NCBI GenBank assembly: GCA_022113835.1
Contig: JAILWY010000014.1
Location: forward strand, 1,736,001-1,800,000
Length of the DNA: 64,000 bases
Source of the DNA: Atopsyche davidsoni
Lineage: Eukaryota > Arthropoda > Insecta > Trichoptera > Hydrobiosidae
Direction of reading: 5' to 3'
The number at the start of each line of letters is the position of its first letter. Within the stretch, counting starts at the first letter, position 1. Shown here one piece after another: positions 34,649 to 45,535 of the stretch. Under the pieces are notes generated by a model, which was given only the letters and a program-made list of their open reading frames with translations, was not told where the DNA came from and did no database searches. The translations under genes and the position numbers were made by a program.

Positions 34649-37600
34649 TCACAAGATGGTGTCCAGAGTGTCGAATCCCTGCAGGACCCGTGTGTCCCTG
34701 GAGCACCAGCGGCTCAGCTCGTCCAGAGACACGCAGCCGTCCTGGTCCGCGTCTATCAGCTGCAACGACACTACGTCAGCGAGGGCACTCAAGAAATCAC
34801 ACAAGAAGCCCCCCGTGCTGGGACCATTTTCAGGAACTCATTTCCAAAATTCCTGAAAATACCTCCACCACGGGAAGAAACGAAACGCTGGAGAAGTTGG
34901 AGAAGAGAACCCAAAAAACAGAATTATCCAATGCTCATGACTCACCACAAGCAAAAAATCAGCAAAGCTCAACGTTAGCAAATGAGTGAATTCTCTGAAC
35001 TCTCCCGCGACACCTCGAGTGATTTCACAAGAGCTTTTATTCCGAAACCATTTTCAGGAGCTCATTTAAAAAATCCCTGAAAATACCCTCAGCGCGGTAA
35101 GAACCGAAACACTGGAGAAGTTGCAGAAGAGAACCCAAAAAACAGAATCATCCAATGCTCATGACATATTGAATGCCTCCGCTGTGCACCACAAGCAAAA
35201 AGCTCCCAAAATAAAATACTAATGGGGGTGCTTTTGGATTAAAAAAAAAACTCCAGAGCCTCAACGCCAGCAAATAATTAAATTCTCTGAACTCTCCCGG
35301 GCCGCCCCGAGTGCCGGCCAAATTTCCAAGAGCGGAAGAGTTGGCTGCATTTTTTTCGTTTCAAAGAGCACGGCGGAGCTTTTCAGCGCCCACTCTTCGG
35401 AAATGGAGCAGGTATTCGCTCAGGCGGCGGGGCTATCGACTTTTCTATTTCGGTGCAGGCCCACTCCGCATTTCCAGCTCGCAGGCCAGATACTAATGAT
35501 TCGACTTATCCCGCTCGTTCATGATTTTTGAGGCTAATGGGCGCCGATAGCTGAAAAACTACTGAAATTTACAGCTTTCAGCATAGGCGATACAGACGGA
35601 GCAATTGATTTATAAGCAGTTTTCACTTAGAACATTGGTTAGATCTAAAACTAGGATACCTTACCTTTACATTGAATACATTACTCTAGACATGCTGTGT
35701 AAAAGGACTGCCACTGTATCTATTATACAGGTGTCCAAAAAGAGTATCGGGTGAATGTGAATAATGACCGTTATTGCGATATGCTGCGAAAATTTTTGAG
35801 CTTAGTGTTGCAGGAGTTTCAAGGTTTCAACTCAAGAACGTGGCTCCAACTTCCCATACATCCAATCAATCAATTGAAGCTGCTAACGAATTATTCCCTA
35901 ATAAGGTCAATTCACGTAGAGGTAACATCAACTGGCCTCCCAGAAGCTCCGACCTTTGCTCTCTTGACTATTTCGTATGGGGATACCTTAAAAGTAGGGT
36001 TTATGAGAATAATCCGATGAACCTAACGGAATTGAAACAAAACATCAGGTCAGAAATGGCAGCAATATCGAGGGTTTATGTGTCAGCGTGTTATCAGGAA
36101 TCTTCGTTCCAGATTAGAAGAGTGTCATCATTTGGATAACATCATCTTTTTAAAACAATTTTCCATTCTGTATTCTTATAATCGACAATAAAAAAATACT
36201 TGATTACAAGTAGTTTATGTTTTACTGAACTAACAAACACCCGATACTCCCTTTGAACACCCTGTACAAAACATAATAGAGTGTTTAATACATTTGCATG
36301 TACTACTCTGTGTGTAACAATCGAGATATGATTGATTTAAATAGTAATAACATGCAGCCCATGCGAGTAACGAAGCATTGCTTGTCCTAAAATATATAAA
36401 TTGAAGCGTTTTGTAAATCAATCATTGCCTTTATTTCAGACTTACCACACAACAAGAATAGAAAAGTAGAGAATTTTCTGCGAATGCCTCAATAAACAAC
36501 GTCGATAAATCAATACGAATTCATTTTTACACCGAGGGCTGGATTGTTGGCCGGCATTATATCTTTTCGTTGTTTACGAAGAAGCAGAGCCGTAAATTAC
36601 GGAAGTTTGACGCTTCTTCCGGCGGAACCGGAAGTTTGTGTGACGTCACAAATCACCCAAGGTGTAAAACTATTATGTGGCAATACCATCCGAGTAATGC
36701 GCGATTATCTGGTCAGCTCGGGCGAGCATTTGGCAGAGGAGCTGCGATAACCGGTTCAATCGAAAGTTTATAGATAACATTAATCGCAATCGATAAATTC
36801 AGCTCGGATTTTATCCGAATATTTAAAAAAAGTATATTTTTTTAATAAAATAAAACCGTTGAGTTCAGATCATCGAATATTAAATTTTTGCTCGACTTTA
36901 AAAGTTGCTGTCGAAATCGGAGAAATAAACTAAAATTATGACTCTGAAATGTAAGTCAAAATTATTAGTTTTCGTCAAAATAAATCAATGTTTTTCATCA
37001 CGAATTTCACCTGCTTTTTAATAATATTAACACATTATCTATTCTCTCGATAAAACAACGCCTTTTTATTTATAATATTCTAATCTAACGTAACCGCAGC
37101 CCATAAAATCCCTAATTTAAAAAAATATATACTAAGTCGAAAAATATCGCGAAAATTACTTGAATAAATAAAAACAAAAAAATATAATCATTTGCATTAA
37201 TTTTAAGTTCAATTATATTTTAAGGCAACAATGCTTTTGTATCTAATATTAAAGTGGGATTCCAATAAGTACTTTCTATAAAAAAAATATGCTGCCTATA
37301 CACTTTGTGATTACAGGATAAGACGCGTTATTGACTAATTACGATTTGGTGTTCAACGTTGCAATACAATTGGTCAATAACATGCTTATTTGCAATATTT
37401 ATTAACCCTTTGCACTCGAGGTCTTTTGAATTTGACAGTGGACTCATCCGCACAAATTAAATAGTAATCACCGCACATTGAATTTCCGCATAAGCGAGAG
37501 TCACCTCTCGAGTGCAAAGGGTTAAATCTAAGCGAGTGGACGGTGTAGGGTTATTACGGTTCGGTTGTTGGTATTAGAAATCATTTGCAAAATGGCAAGT

Positions 37601-37820
37601 GTCTCACGTGGAAGATCCTGTCCACGTGCTCCTTGGCGGCCTGGTCGCCCCCCGGAGGAGTAGTCTGGCGTCCCAGCATCTCGTAGATGGAGGTGACGAC
37701 GTCGGTCATCTCCGACTTGGTGATGCGGCCATCGCCGTCCAGGTCGTAGAGGGCAAACACCCACTGCAGCTTGTCCTGTGTGGTTCCGCGTGACACCCGC
37801 GACAGGATGCTCAGGAACTC
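34649..37820 (-). CDS. Neuronal calcium sensor family protein, probably KChIP (3' part, two exons)
   Basis: Two exons, 37820-37608 and 34759-34649, join in phase 0 and encode the C-terminal 107 residues of an EF-hand protein. Exon A starts EFLSILSR and carries EF-hand 3 with loop DLDGDGRITKSE. It ends HVDRIFH at the same point as the equivalent vertebrate KChIP exon. Exon B carries EF-hand 4 with loop DADQDGCVSLDE and ends DTLDTIL then TGA. Both loops keep the calcium-binding positions 1, 3, 5 and 12. Such proteins bind A-type (Kv4/Shal) channel N-termini and tune their gating in neurons. Frequenin/NCS-1 is a less likely alternative because the C-terminus has KChIP length. The N-terminal exons with EF-hands 1-2 are not recognised and should lie to the right. 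The intervening intron (2.85 kb) holds a transposon and a tandem duplication. Confidence 0.82.
34823..35313. repeat. direct tandem duplication inside the KChIP-like intron
   Basis: Unit 1 (34823-35021) and unit 2 (35047-35313) both begin accattttcagga and share cgctggagaagttg-type and gagaacccaaaaaacag segments in the same order. Both end with ttctctgaactctcccg followed by a ctcgagtg or cccgagtg variant. Unit 2 is longer by two insertions, one around 35167-35187 and one around 35208-35255. The similarity is high enough to see by eye, so the duplication is fairly recent. Confidence 0.7.
35728..36264 (+). mobile_element. Tc1/mariner-superfamily deletion derivative, copy 1 (in the KChIP-like intron)
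   Basis: A 537-base element is flanked by TA on both sides. Its inverted termini read caggtgtccaaaaagagt at the left and, as reverse complement, cagggtgttcaaaggga at the right. Inside is only the C-terminal part of a DDE transposase in broken frames, including NWPPRSSDLCSLDYFVWGYL, the region around the last catalytic acid. The N-terminal DNA-binding and central part is missing. Copy 2 at about 40154-40709 has the same internal structure, so this is an internally deleted, non-autonomous line and not an independent fragment. Confidence 0.8.
36570..36790. promoter_or_regulatory. GC-rich island with ETS-like sites and a perfect CRE
   Basis: About 200 bases richer in GC than the flanks. They contain ggaagt/ccggaag motifs typical of ETS factors near 36600 and 36630, and the CRE palindrome TGACGTCA at 36641-36648. 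Stops occur in all frames over its length. Its position in the KChIP-like intron makes a neuronal enhancer conceivable, but that is inference only. Confidence 0.3.
37406..37521. mobile_element. piggyBac-like MITE, 116 bases
   Basis: The element begins CCCTTTGCACTCGAG and ends with its exact reverse complement, giving 15-base perfect inverted repeats. TTAA stands directly at both sides (37402-37405 and 37522-37525). A TTAA target and termini starting with CCC are the marks of the piggyBac superfamily. There is no coding capacity. It lies 83 bases from the KChIP-like exon, inside its intron. Confidence 0.85.
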
Positions 37821-37964
37821 CTGCATCAGAGACACACCGACCAGATGAGACCTTCGTCATCAAGTGCACTTCCTCAGGCACCATTCACTGTGCATATACG
37901 CATGCTAAGCCAATGTTCATGGTGGTTCCACGAGTCTTTCTACCCCGCTGTTTTATATTAAATA

Positions 37965-38412
37965 TTTTTCTGAGAGTTTCTTTAAATCATCTTCCATGCA
38001 TGAACTAATGCGCCTAATCATATTAGTAATAATATAATAAACCCGTAATGGGTAATAAATACGCATCTGATTGACGTCCAATCCAAAAAATAAGACATAC
38101 GTATATGATGGTGTGCGTCTTGGCTAAATTAATAGATTTTAAAAATAATATCCAGATGGGACTAAAATCGCTTCACTTGTTACTTTTCTCAAAAAGTCCA
38201 GTGCTTGCAAATCATTAAATATTGGTTGGCCTGGGCACTTTGGTTCGTATGTAGAGTATGATTGTTAAAAAATCGTTAGTACAAGGGTTAGTACACCGGG
38301 CATGTAAGCCAGTGGGTGTGGGTTCAAATCCCACACAAATCACGATGATATTTTTCTGAGAGTTTCTTTAAATCATCTTCTATGTATGAACTAATGTGCC
38401 TAATCATATTAG
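37965..38412 (+). repeat. tRNA-Thr-like repeat cluster: a tail fragment followed by a full copy
   Basis: From 37965 a tail fragment (ctgagagtttctttaaatc, then catgaactaatgcgcctaatcatatt) continues into an arm with acccgtaatgggt and gattgacgtccaatcc. From about 38222 a full copy follows. It has a left terminus with ggttcgtatgtagagtatgatt, a tRNA-like core with cgggcatgtaagccag and ggttcaaatcccac, and a right terminus ending gtgcctaatcatatt at 38412. The arrangement suggests one repeat inserted in or recombined with another. Confidence 0.7.
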
Positions 38413-40153
38413 TCATTATATTGAAAGGTCTGCGTATTGCTGCTGCCCAATAGCATTATTATATAATCCTTTCTTTACAAACCTCTGGCGTTTAGATCTG
38501 ATACTCCTTCTGCAGCAAGCTACTGTACTTCCAGAAAACATCCCTCCACACTCATTCCAAGTCCACTACTCCATTACAAACAGGGAATATAATACTTTTG
38601 TGATTTTTCACTGACTGATTTTAAATAACATGCAGATAAGTGAAAAATTGTTTGGCGAAACCAGTCACCAATAAAATTGAACATGTGGAAGATAGAGATT
38701 CACAAAAGTATCCCACCGAGTCTTCTCTGTTAAAAATATTGAATAATTGAGTGAGCTTACTATATAAGAGTACTATAAAAAGACGGTTTTTTTTAAATGT
38801 AGGTTAAAAAAACTTTTAAACAGTTAAAACTTATGAATATTCACGCTAGTGAATTTTACATGAGATGTTCTTTTTAAAGCTAAAGTAAATGTTTATAATG
38901 TTACAAAAAAAACTGTTTCGACGAATATGTGAAGGAAACGAGCCAATAAACCCGAAAAGCTTATAATATTATTTATCTATTAAAGAATTGCTATAATTTT
39001 TCTTATTTAATAATATACGCTATGTAGAATCTTATATAATTTTTAAGTAATTATTTTTATTAAAAACACATTGAAAGTATTGTTCGGAAATATGCAAACA
39101 TTATGCAGCATTATTTCTTTATTAATAGTATTAATATTACTTTAAAAAACATAAATTCATCTACAATGTATGCAATCGCATAAAATAGTAATTATATAGA
39201 ATTCCCGACTAGTCAGGGCCTTTAAACACATTGCCTCTATCTACCAACATAGCAGGTAACAATACTAAAAAATATTTACATATTATCTTATAGTCTTCAA
39301 ATATGCTGAGAGAGTTTTGTGGGACAATTTCAAGATCGCTCAGTTCAGATTACTCTGAAAACTTCCGGATAAGTTTAATAGCGGCAATGAAGACTTGATT
39401 ATATTAAAATTATGAATAGTCGCGATAAGGGGTAGTTTTTGAGTGAGCAATGAATAATGGCGACGAAGGGGGATGAGGCCCGACGAAAGGAGAGATGGGG
39501 GTGAGAAGTCTGCTAATAAATTACGAGACGAATTTACTGGTGGGAGCTAACAGGGCAATTTATCCAGCCAAGTGAACTTCCGAGTCGATTAATTCGGTCT
39601 TGTATTTTATATAAATAAAATAAGATAATTTGGGCCAGTTTATAGTTCAACCCCTAACGTGACGTATCCCCGTGAAACCAGCTTAATTTATAACACTCCA
39701 CGTACATACATAATATACTTATAACACTTTATCCAAAAGGCGGAAAAACGAAAATACGTTTTACCTTGTAAATATTTGGACTTGCCGTATGCATAATCAC
39801 GTGGCTCGCATTTGCACTTATCATTCACACGTGTCTCTGGATCAAAGCGAATTAGACACTTGAGAAACATCGAAGTATATAATATGCGGATAATAAAATG
39901 TATAAAACAAATCTACTAAACTAAAGCGAAGATAAGACTCGAGGGTTGTTAGGTTTATAGCAGGTGAGTGAGTTTATAGTGAGGCCGCAGTTTGTGCAAA
40001 GTAACTACTTCGTACGTGAGAGGATTGTCCAATCACGTGTCCGCAGTCGCGATTGGCTCTGCGGAGACCGGAAATCGTATGTCGGCGTCGGTATTTCACC
40101 GGAAATGCCTCTGCATTTGTGGCGCACCACACCATCGACACCATTTACAATCA

Positions 40154-40709
40154 TAGAGGGTGTCCAAAAAGAGTATCAGGTATTTGTTATAGTGACCGTT
40201 ATTGCGAGATGCTGCGAAAATTTTTGGGCCCAGAGTTGCAGGAGTTTCAAGGTTTCAACTCGAGAACGTGGCTCCAACTTCCCATACATCCAATCAATTA
40301 ATTGAAACTGTTAACAAATTATTTCCTAATAAGGTCATTTCACGTAGAGGTAACATCAACTGGCCTCCCAGAAGCCCCGACCTTAGCCCTCTTGACTAGT
40401 TCGTATGGGGATACCTTAAAAGTAGGGTTTATGAGAATAATCCGATGAACTTAACTGAATTGAAACAAAACATCAGGTCAGAAATGGCAGCAATATCGAG
40501 GGCTATGTGTCAGCGTTTTATCAGCAATCTTCGTTCCAGATGAGAAGAGTGCCAGCAGCGTAACGGTCACCATTTGGATAACATCATCTTTTTGAAATGA
40601 TTTTCCATTTTGTATTCTTATAATCAACATTAAAAAAAATACTTGATTATTAGTAGTTTTCGAATTACTGAACTAACAAATACCCGATACTCTTTTTGGA
40701 CAAACTACT
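40154..40709 (+). mobile_element. Tc1/mariner-superfamily deletion derivative, copy 2
   Basis: This is a second copy of the element at 35728-36264, about 90 percent alike by eye. The left terminus has gggtgtccaaaaagagtatc and the right has gatactctttttggac. The C-terminal transposase remnant (NWPPRSPDLSPLD) is interrupted by an in-frame TAG directly after this motif. The same part of the transposase is missing as in copy 1. The outer few bases of the right end are eroded, so the exact border is uncertain. Confidence 0.78.
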
Positions 40710-41667
40710 ATTTCTTACTAGATATTTATCCATCTGCAGTAGAAGCGTGACAAATTATTTGAGTCTATACACGACGCAAACTTATTTAATCTCTCATGTA
40801 AATATTGCATCCATGATATTCATAAAAATATTATAGTATATGCTTCTTCGTGTGCTTCTCACCGCTGAACAAGTCTGTTAAGGTTTTTAACAAAGTGGAT
40901 CTTCTACATCGCAGTTTATATTAGTATAGTATAATTATACAATATTTTCCTTGTATAGCTCTAGGACTTGACCTGATATTTATCATTATCACTATCATAA
41001 ATATTATTTGTAGAAAATAATATAATATCATAGGAAGCAGTGACTTGCCATCTGCTTGCATTTTTTATTTCATACAAATTGGTACGTATATTTTACGTTA
41101 CACTAACACTGGAAATACATCGTATTTTTTTGTAATTCTGTTAAGTAACATGACTGTAATAATGTATATTTTTTATTAAGCTAGTATTTATTTAAATTTC
41201 TTCAGAATTAAAGCAATTACTTAAAAGATTACACAAAGAAACTCAGCGTAAACGCCTCTTTGATTAACGAGCCAAAAAACTTTGACACTACTAGTCGATT
41301 ATTATCAAAGGCTCCTTCGATATATCGCGCGTTGTAATAAATCGATTCTGCTTTATTTGCAGTAGTAATTACTTAGTTCCAGGATGTGCAAAGGTTTAGA
41401 GGAAGACGATTGATTAAACCGGCGCTATTTTTACAAATTAATTTGGCTGAGAGCTCCTCGGCGGCGACGCCCCAGCAAACTATCAACATAATCTAATATC
41501 TCCTGTTTTTCCAACGTGACTTCTACTTACCGTTGAATGTAATTATTTCGCTGACAAATTATCTTTTCGGCTTGACTGTTCTTGTGTTTGGATTAGAACT
41601 TTCGGGCTGACATAAATATCGAAACGCTAAAATCACCCTTCAGGAGGAACCAAACTAAAAATCTTAA

Positions 41668-42246
41668 GGGTCTTGCTACCTAACCTTGCTTGGTGTTCAT
41701 CCCCCGTCTGCCACAAAAAAGGACTGTTCTACATGGCGAAATCGTGTCATTTAATTAATTTAATTGTCACTTTATTTTTCTATGTCGTATTTAAAAAAAC
41801 TATAAATTATATTTGTCTATTTTTTATTATTTAATTAACGTCCATTTTCAGGGTAAAATAAAATCTTGAAGATGTTGAAAAATTGGATAAAATGACGACT
41901 TTTCAAAACTAAAATTTGTTAAAGATTTTTTTTTTTTTTAATTTTTAAAATAATAAATCGCACAGGGTTTGTATTTGATATTTTAATTCCAATTAAAAAA
42001 AAGACTTTTAAATGTTACGGACTCTTAGAACAGGGACATGACGAATCTCAAAATTCCGACACTTAAATCGGAAAAACACATATTTATCATATTAAAAGTA
42101 TATTTACAAGAAATAAAAAAATATTCTGTTCAGAAGAAGAGATGTGTCTAATTTTTTGCATTTAAATTTTTTTGATTGGTGCAGTCGATTTTTCTCAAAA
42201 CGGACCAGAAAGTGATCAAAAAAACTGGAGTATGGGACTTATACCC
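41668..42246 (+). repeat. TTAA-flanked repeat family, copy 1 (579 bases)
   Basis: TTAA stands at 41664-41667 and at 42247-42250, directly outside an element that starts GGGTCTTGC and ends ATACCC. Characteristic internal blocks are gcgaaatcgtgtcatttaat, attggataaaatgacgac, a T-run, and a right end with gcagtcgatttttctcaaaa. Related copies are at 53430-53969, 56657-57243 (minus) and 63867-64000. There is no open frame. The termini share only about four bases, so the superfamily is unclear despite the TTAA duplication. Confidence 0.7.
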
Positions 42247-42623
42247 TTAAGAATGCATGTTGTTTTGATGACTACGTGAAGTTCACACGAAAAAGAGGTT
42301 TTGTATTTTTGTTTGGCAGGACCGAGCTGGCTTTCAGTGCCACTAATAATGTATATATCCTTATGAGACAGAGTGAATTATGAATATGAACACAGACACC
42401 CTCGCTGATGAAAGCCATTTGCTTGAATAATGTGAAGCTTCAGCACAAACACTGTCTCATGTGAGACTTCTGGCTGGGGAGATAGAATATGTCTTCATTT
42501 AAGTACGCGGTGTTTATTCACTGTCTTTTCTTTCCTTTGTCGTATTTATATATCTCTAAAATAATCAACGTAACATCTCAGAAAAATTTCTCATTGGCAC
42601 TTTGGTACAATAATGCATGAAAT

Positions 42624-42645
42624 TTAACTTAACCTAACCTAACCT
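42624..42645 (-). repeat. short interstitial (TTAGG)-like tract
   Basis: The plus strand reads ttaacttaacctaacctaac, which on the minus strand is a few units of the insect telomere repeat TTAGG. A looser version (gggttaggtgaggtta) lies at 61315-61350. With so few units, chance or slippage is as likely as a telomeric origin. Confidence 0.35.
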
Positions 42646-42867
42646 GCAATGGTGTACGTTGGTTTTACTGTTGCACTCAGCTACCAAGTTACTGTAGTCA
42701 AAATCCATTTTTTCTCATATTACCCACAGTAAACTCAATAAATTGATGGAATATTAAAAAAAAGTTTTCTTACACAATAAAGAATATAAAACTTTGCTGC
42801 TGTCTAAAAATGTATATAAATTGCAATAGTTTGTTGTTGTGCGATAATAAATAATATTAATTGGTCT

Positions 42868-43033
42868 GTGTACGTTGGTTCATACGTAGAATAAGATTGT
42901 TAAAAATTCTCGCTAAATAGAAGTGGCTCGCTAGCATAGTTGGTAATGCACCAGCTGTAGGTTCGAATCCCACGCAAGTCACGATGATATTTTTCTGAGA
43001 GTTTCTATGTATGAACAAATGTACTTAATCATA
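42868..43033 (+). repeat. tRNA-like repeat, interrupted at its tail by a Helitron
   Basis: The left terminus has gttggttcatacgtagaa, the core has gctagcatagttggtaatg and ggttcgaatcccacgcaag, and the right terminus has tctgagagtttctatg. Part of the anticodon arm is deleted (accagctgtagg). The tail reads gtacttaatcata and is cut exactly there by the element at 43034. Confidence 0.7.
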
Positions 43034-43703
43034 TCTACTATAATAATAGCCATTGTGTGTGTGTGTGTGTGTATGTTTCATTTTTTGCTTCTCTATAGAA
43101 TATCTTAAAAGATACAACGCTGATTTTTTGCACCTAAGTTTAGTAAGTTTTTCCGCAGTTATGTGCCGAATTTCAATACAATAGGATAATATTTTCATTC
43201 ATAAACTAATTAAATAAAACTATCAAATATGCTTTATGTACGAATTATATGATTCTGTTGTTCACAGCGAGAATTTCAAATTTAGAATTTTTACAAAAAA
43301 ACAAAATATGATGCTTCTAAGAAATTTCCAGTTTATGTCAGCTTGACACAAGTACCAATTCTATTTTTCAGTTGCGTTAGAAATTATTAATCACATCATT
43401 AATAACTTAAAATGCCTCCTAAAAAAATAACACCGTCCAAGCACAGCAAACGTAATTAAAAAAGAATAGCACAATTGAACGTGATAAAGACTGCATCTAA
43501 TAAAGAACAGTGCAGTGAAAGTGATTCGATGTTTGTGACACGAAATGTGATATTTCCTAGAATGGCTTTGCTTTCAAAATTAATATCCGGTTATTAAAAA
43601 AATATGTGTACAAATTATTCATCTAATTGTCAGCCAAACATATGTTCAAACACTATTGCATCGTTCATCGAATACGTCATTTTATGACGGGCTACATTTC
43701 TAG
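43034..43703 (+). mobile_element. Helitron-type element, long copy (670 bases)
   Basis: It begins TCTACTATAATAATAGCC and ends ctacatttCTAG. A perfect hairpin, CGTCAT-TTT-ATGACG, lies just before the end. The flanking bases are A on the left and T on the right. A TC start, a CTAG-type end with a hairpin close upstream, and insertion between A and T without target duplication are the marks of Helitrons. Compared with the 340-base copies it has about 330 extra bases (about 43310-43655), including an ATG at 43412 that opens MPPKKITPSKHSKRN and then stops. Confidence 0.82.
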
Positions 43704-45002
43704 TTAATAATAATAACTCTGCGACGATATCCATGAAAGAGTTATTGCAAGTATTTTTTTTCTTTAGGTGCCTTTCCTCACAGGAGGTTATCAAACTTAT
43801 CCTGGGCCTAAATAATGGAGATATAAAATATAAAAAAATATATAATAATCACATAAAATAAAAATTGTCACATTGACAGCTTTTAACGTGGCGTTAATCG
43901 GTGTTTACCTTCGCCTCGATTCAGTGCTTACGGCTGTCGCCCTGTTGCGGACATTTTCAATTTAAAGTCGCAGGCGAAGCGCTGCCAGAAATAGCTGTTT
44001 TTAATTATAATCGCGTGTTCCGGCCGCTCGCACCTCACGCTCCGGTGGGCGATCTCGTTAAATTGGCAGTGGGCGGGGCGCGGCGCAAGGGAGGCCCGAT
44101 GATTTATCGACCCATCGGGCCGTTAGCACGCTCCGTCACTGACCTTCTTACCGCGTCGCCTCATATCAATGGCTCCGATAACTGCTCACCTATCTTCCCC
44201 CATGCTTTTAATTTTGTTTACAACTATTTATATACAGCGTGATTCCAAACCGTTAAATTTATATACATTTTTTTAATAAAGAACTTGTTCAGATTAACTC
44301 AAAACACAACTACGATAGTACAGCCAGAATACATAAGGGTAGTCTGGTACAGTCTTTTGTGCAAATAGAGCACATTATGACCAGTCACATTTGTTGTTGA
44401 TTATTAGTAGTACAGTCTTGATCTATTCGAGTCCTGAAGATTCTTTTATGTTTAGTCACATCGTCAGCAGAAATACGCAGACTTTTATTTCGAATATAAA
44501 ACTCAAAAAAAAAGAGGCACCTGAAGAAGAACAATATCCATTTTTTCTAATGGCTCAACGAGTTTCCCGAGAGGAAATGGTAAAGGTAAAGGATCAGGCA
44601 CAAAACAGATTGAGAACCACTGGATTAGCAATCTGCCCAAGATGGCGGAAGCGCCGCGTTCACTCGGCGGGTTGAAAATTATTTCTATTTTTACGAGACT
44701 GCAATTAACGAGCTCGGTGAGTTTCTGCTTTCCACCCTCAGCGTCTGCATATAACTACTGTACATATATAATTTTATATAATCATATTTTTTATGCAATG
44801 CAATTTACAAATAAAATACCTTGCGTTTTAACGCCGTCGAAGAAAACAAGCAGACGACATCCAAGCAATGAGGAATTTTTAATCAAGAGCCACAAGAAAA
44901 AAAAAGCAAGCATCTTCAGAGTCATTCTACGTTTCCGGAATTCGTGTACAAGTAAATTCTGAAAAAAAAATTTAATACCTGAATTCATTCATTCTCATAT
45001 TA

Positions 45003-45341
45003 CTAGTAATGTAGCCCGTCACAAAATGACGTATTTGATGAACGATGCGTCTTTTGTTTTTTTTGTAAAAGTTCTAAATTTGAAATTCTCGCGGTGAACG
45101 ACATCTCGCGGCGAAGAAGTGAATCATATAATTCGTACATATTGAAATTCGCTAAAGCATATTTTAAAGTTTATGAATGAAAATATTATCCTATCGTCTT
45201 GAAATTCGGCACATAGCTGCGGAAAAATTTACTTAACTTATGTGCAAAAAATCAGCGTTGTATCTTTTAAGATATTCTATACAGAACGGAAAAACGAAAC
45301 ATACATACAAACATACACACAATGGCTATTATTATAGTAGA
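45003..45341 (-). mobile_element. Helitron-type element, short copy (339 bases)
   Basis: On the minus strand it starts TCTACTATAATAATAGCC at 45341 and ends ctacattaCTAG at 45003. The CGTCATTTTGTGACG hairpin has one G-T pair in its stem. The outer bases are A and T as expected. It lacks the extra central block of the long copy. It has no coding capacity. Confidence 0.82.
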
Positions 45342-45458
45342 TATGAAAAAGTACTTTTCAGCGTTTACAAAATGATAAAAAGCATAACTACGCCACGGCA
45401 GGAAGTTACATAGAGCTGTAGTAATCAGGGGCACTATTATGGAAGCAAAAGCACTTCT

Positions 45459-45535
45459 GGGGTATGTGTGTGTGTGGGTGTGTGTGGGTGTGTGTGTGTG
45501 GGTGTATGTGGGTGTATGTGGGTGTATGTGGGAGA
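45459..45535 (+). repeat. GT-rich microsatellite (TGTGTGGG and TATGTGGG variants)
   Basis: About 75 bases of alternating tgtgtggg-type and tatgtggg-type units. Such tracts mutate by slippage, and open frames across it on both strands are artefacts. Confidence 0.85.

Noticed and set aside
41255..41325. Pair of TCF-like sites (tttgatt and atcaaagg)
   Set aside because: Short motifs of this kind are expected by chance in AT-rich sequence.
43901..44242. 113-codon plus-strand frame in a GC-rich patch
   Set aside because: No recognisable domain, no exon borders, and composition explained by a GC-rich island; other frames there are partly open too.
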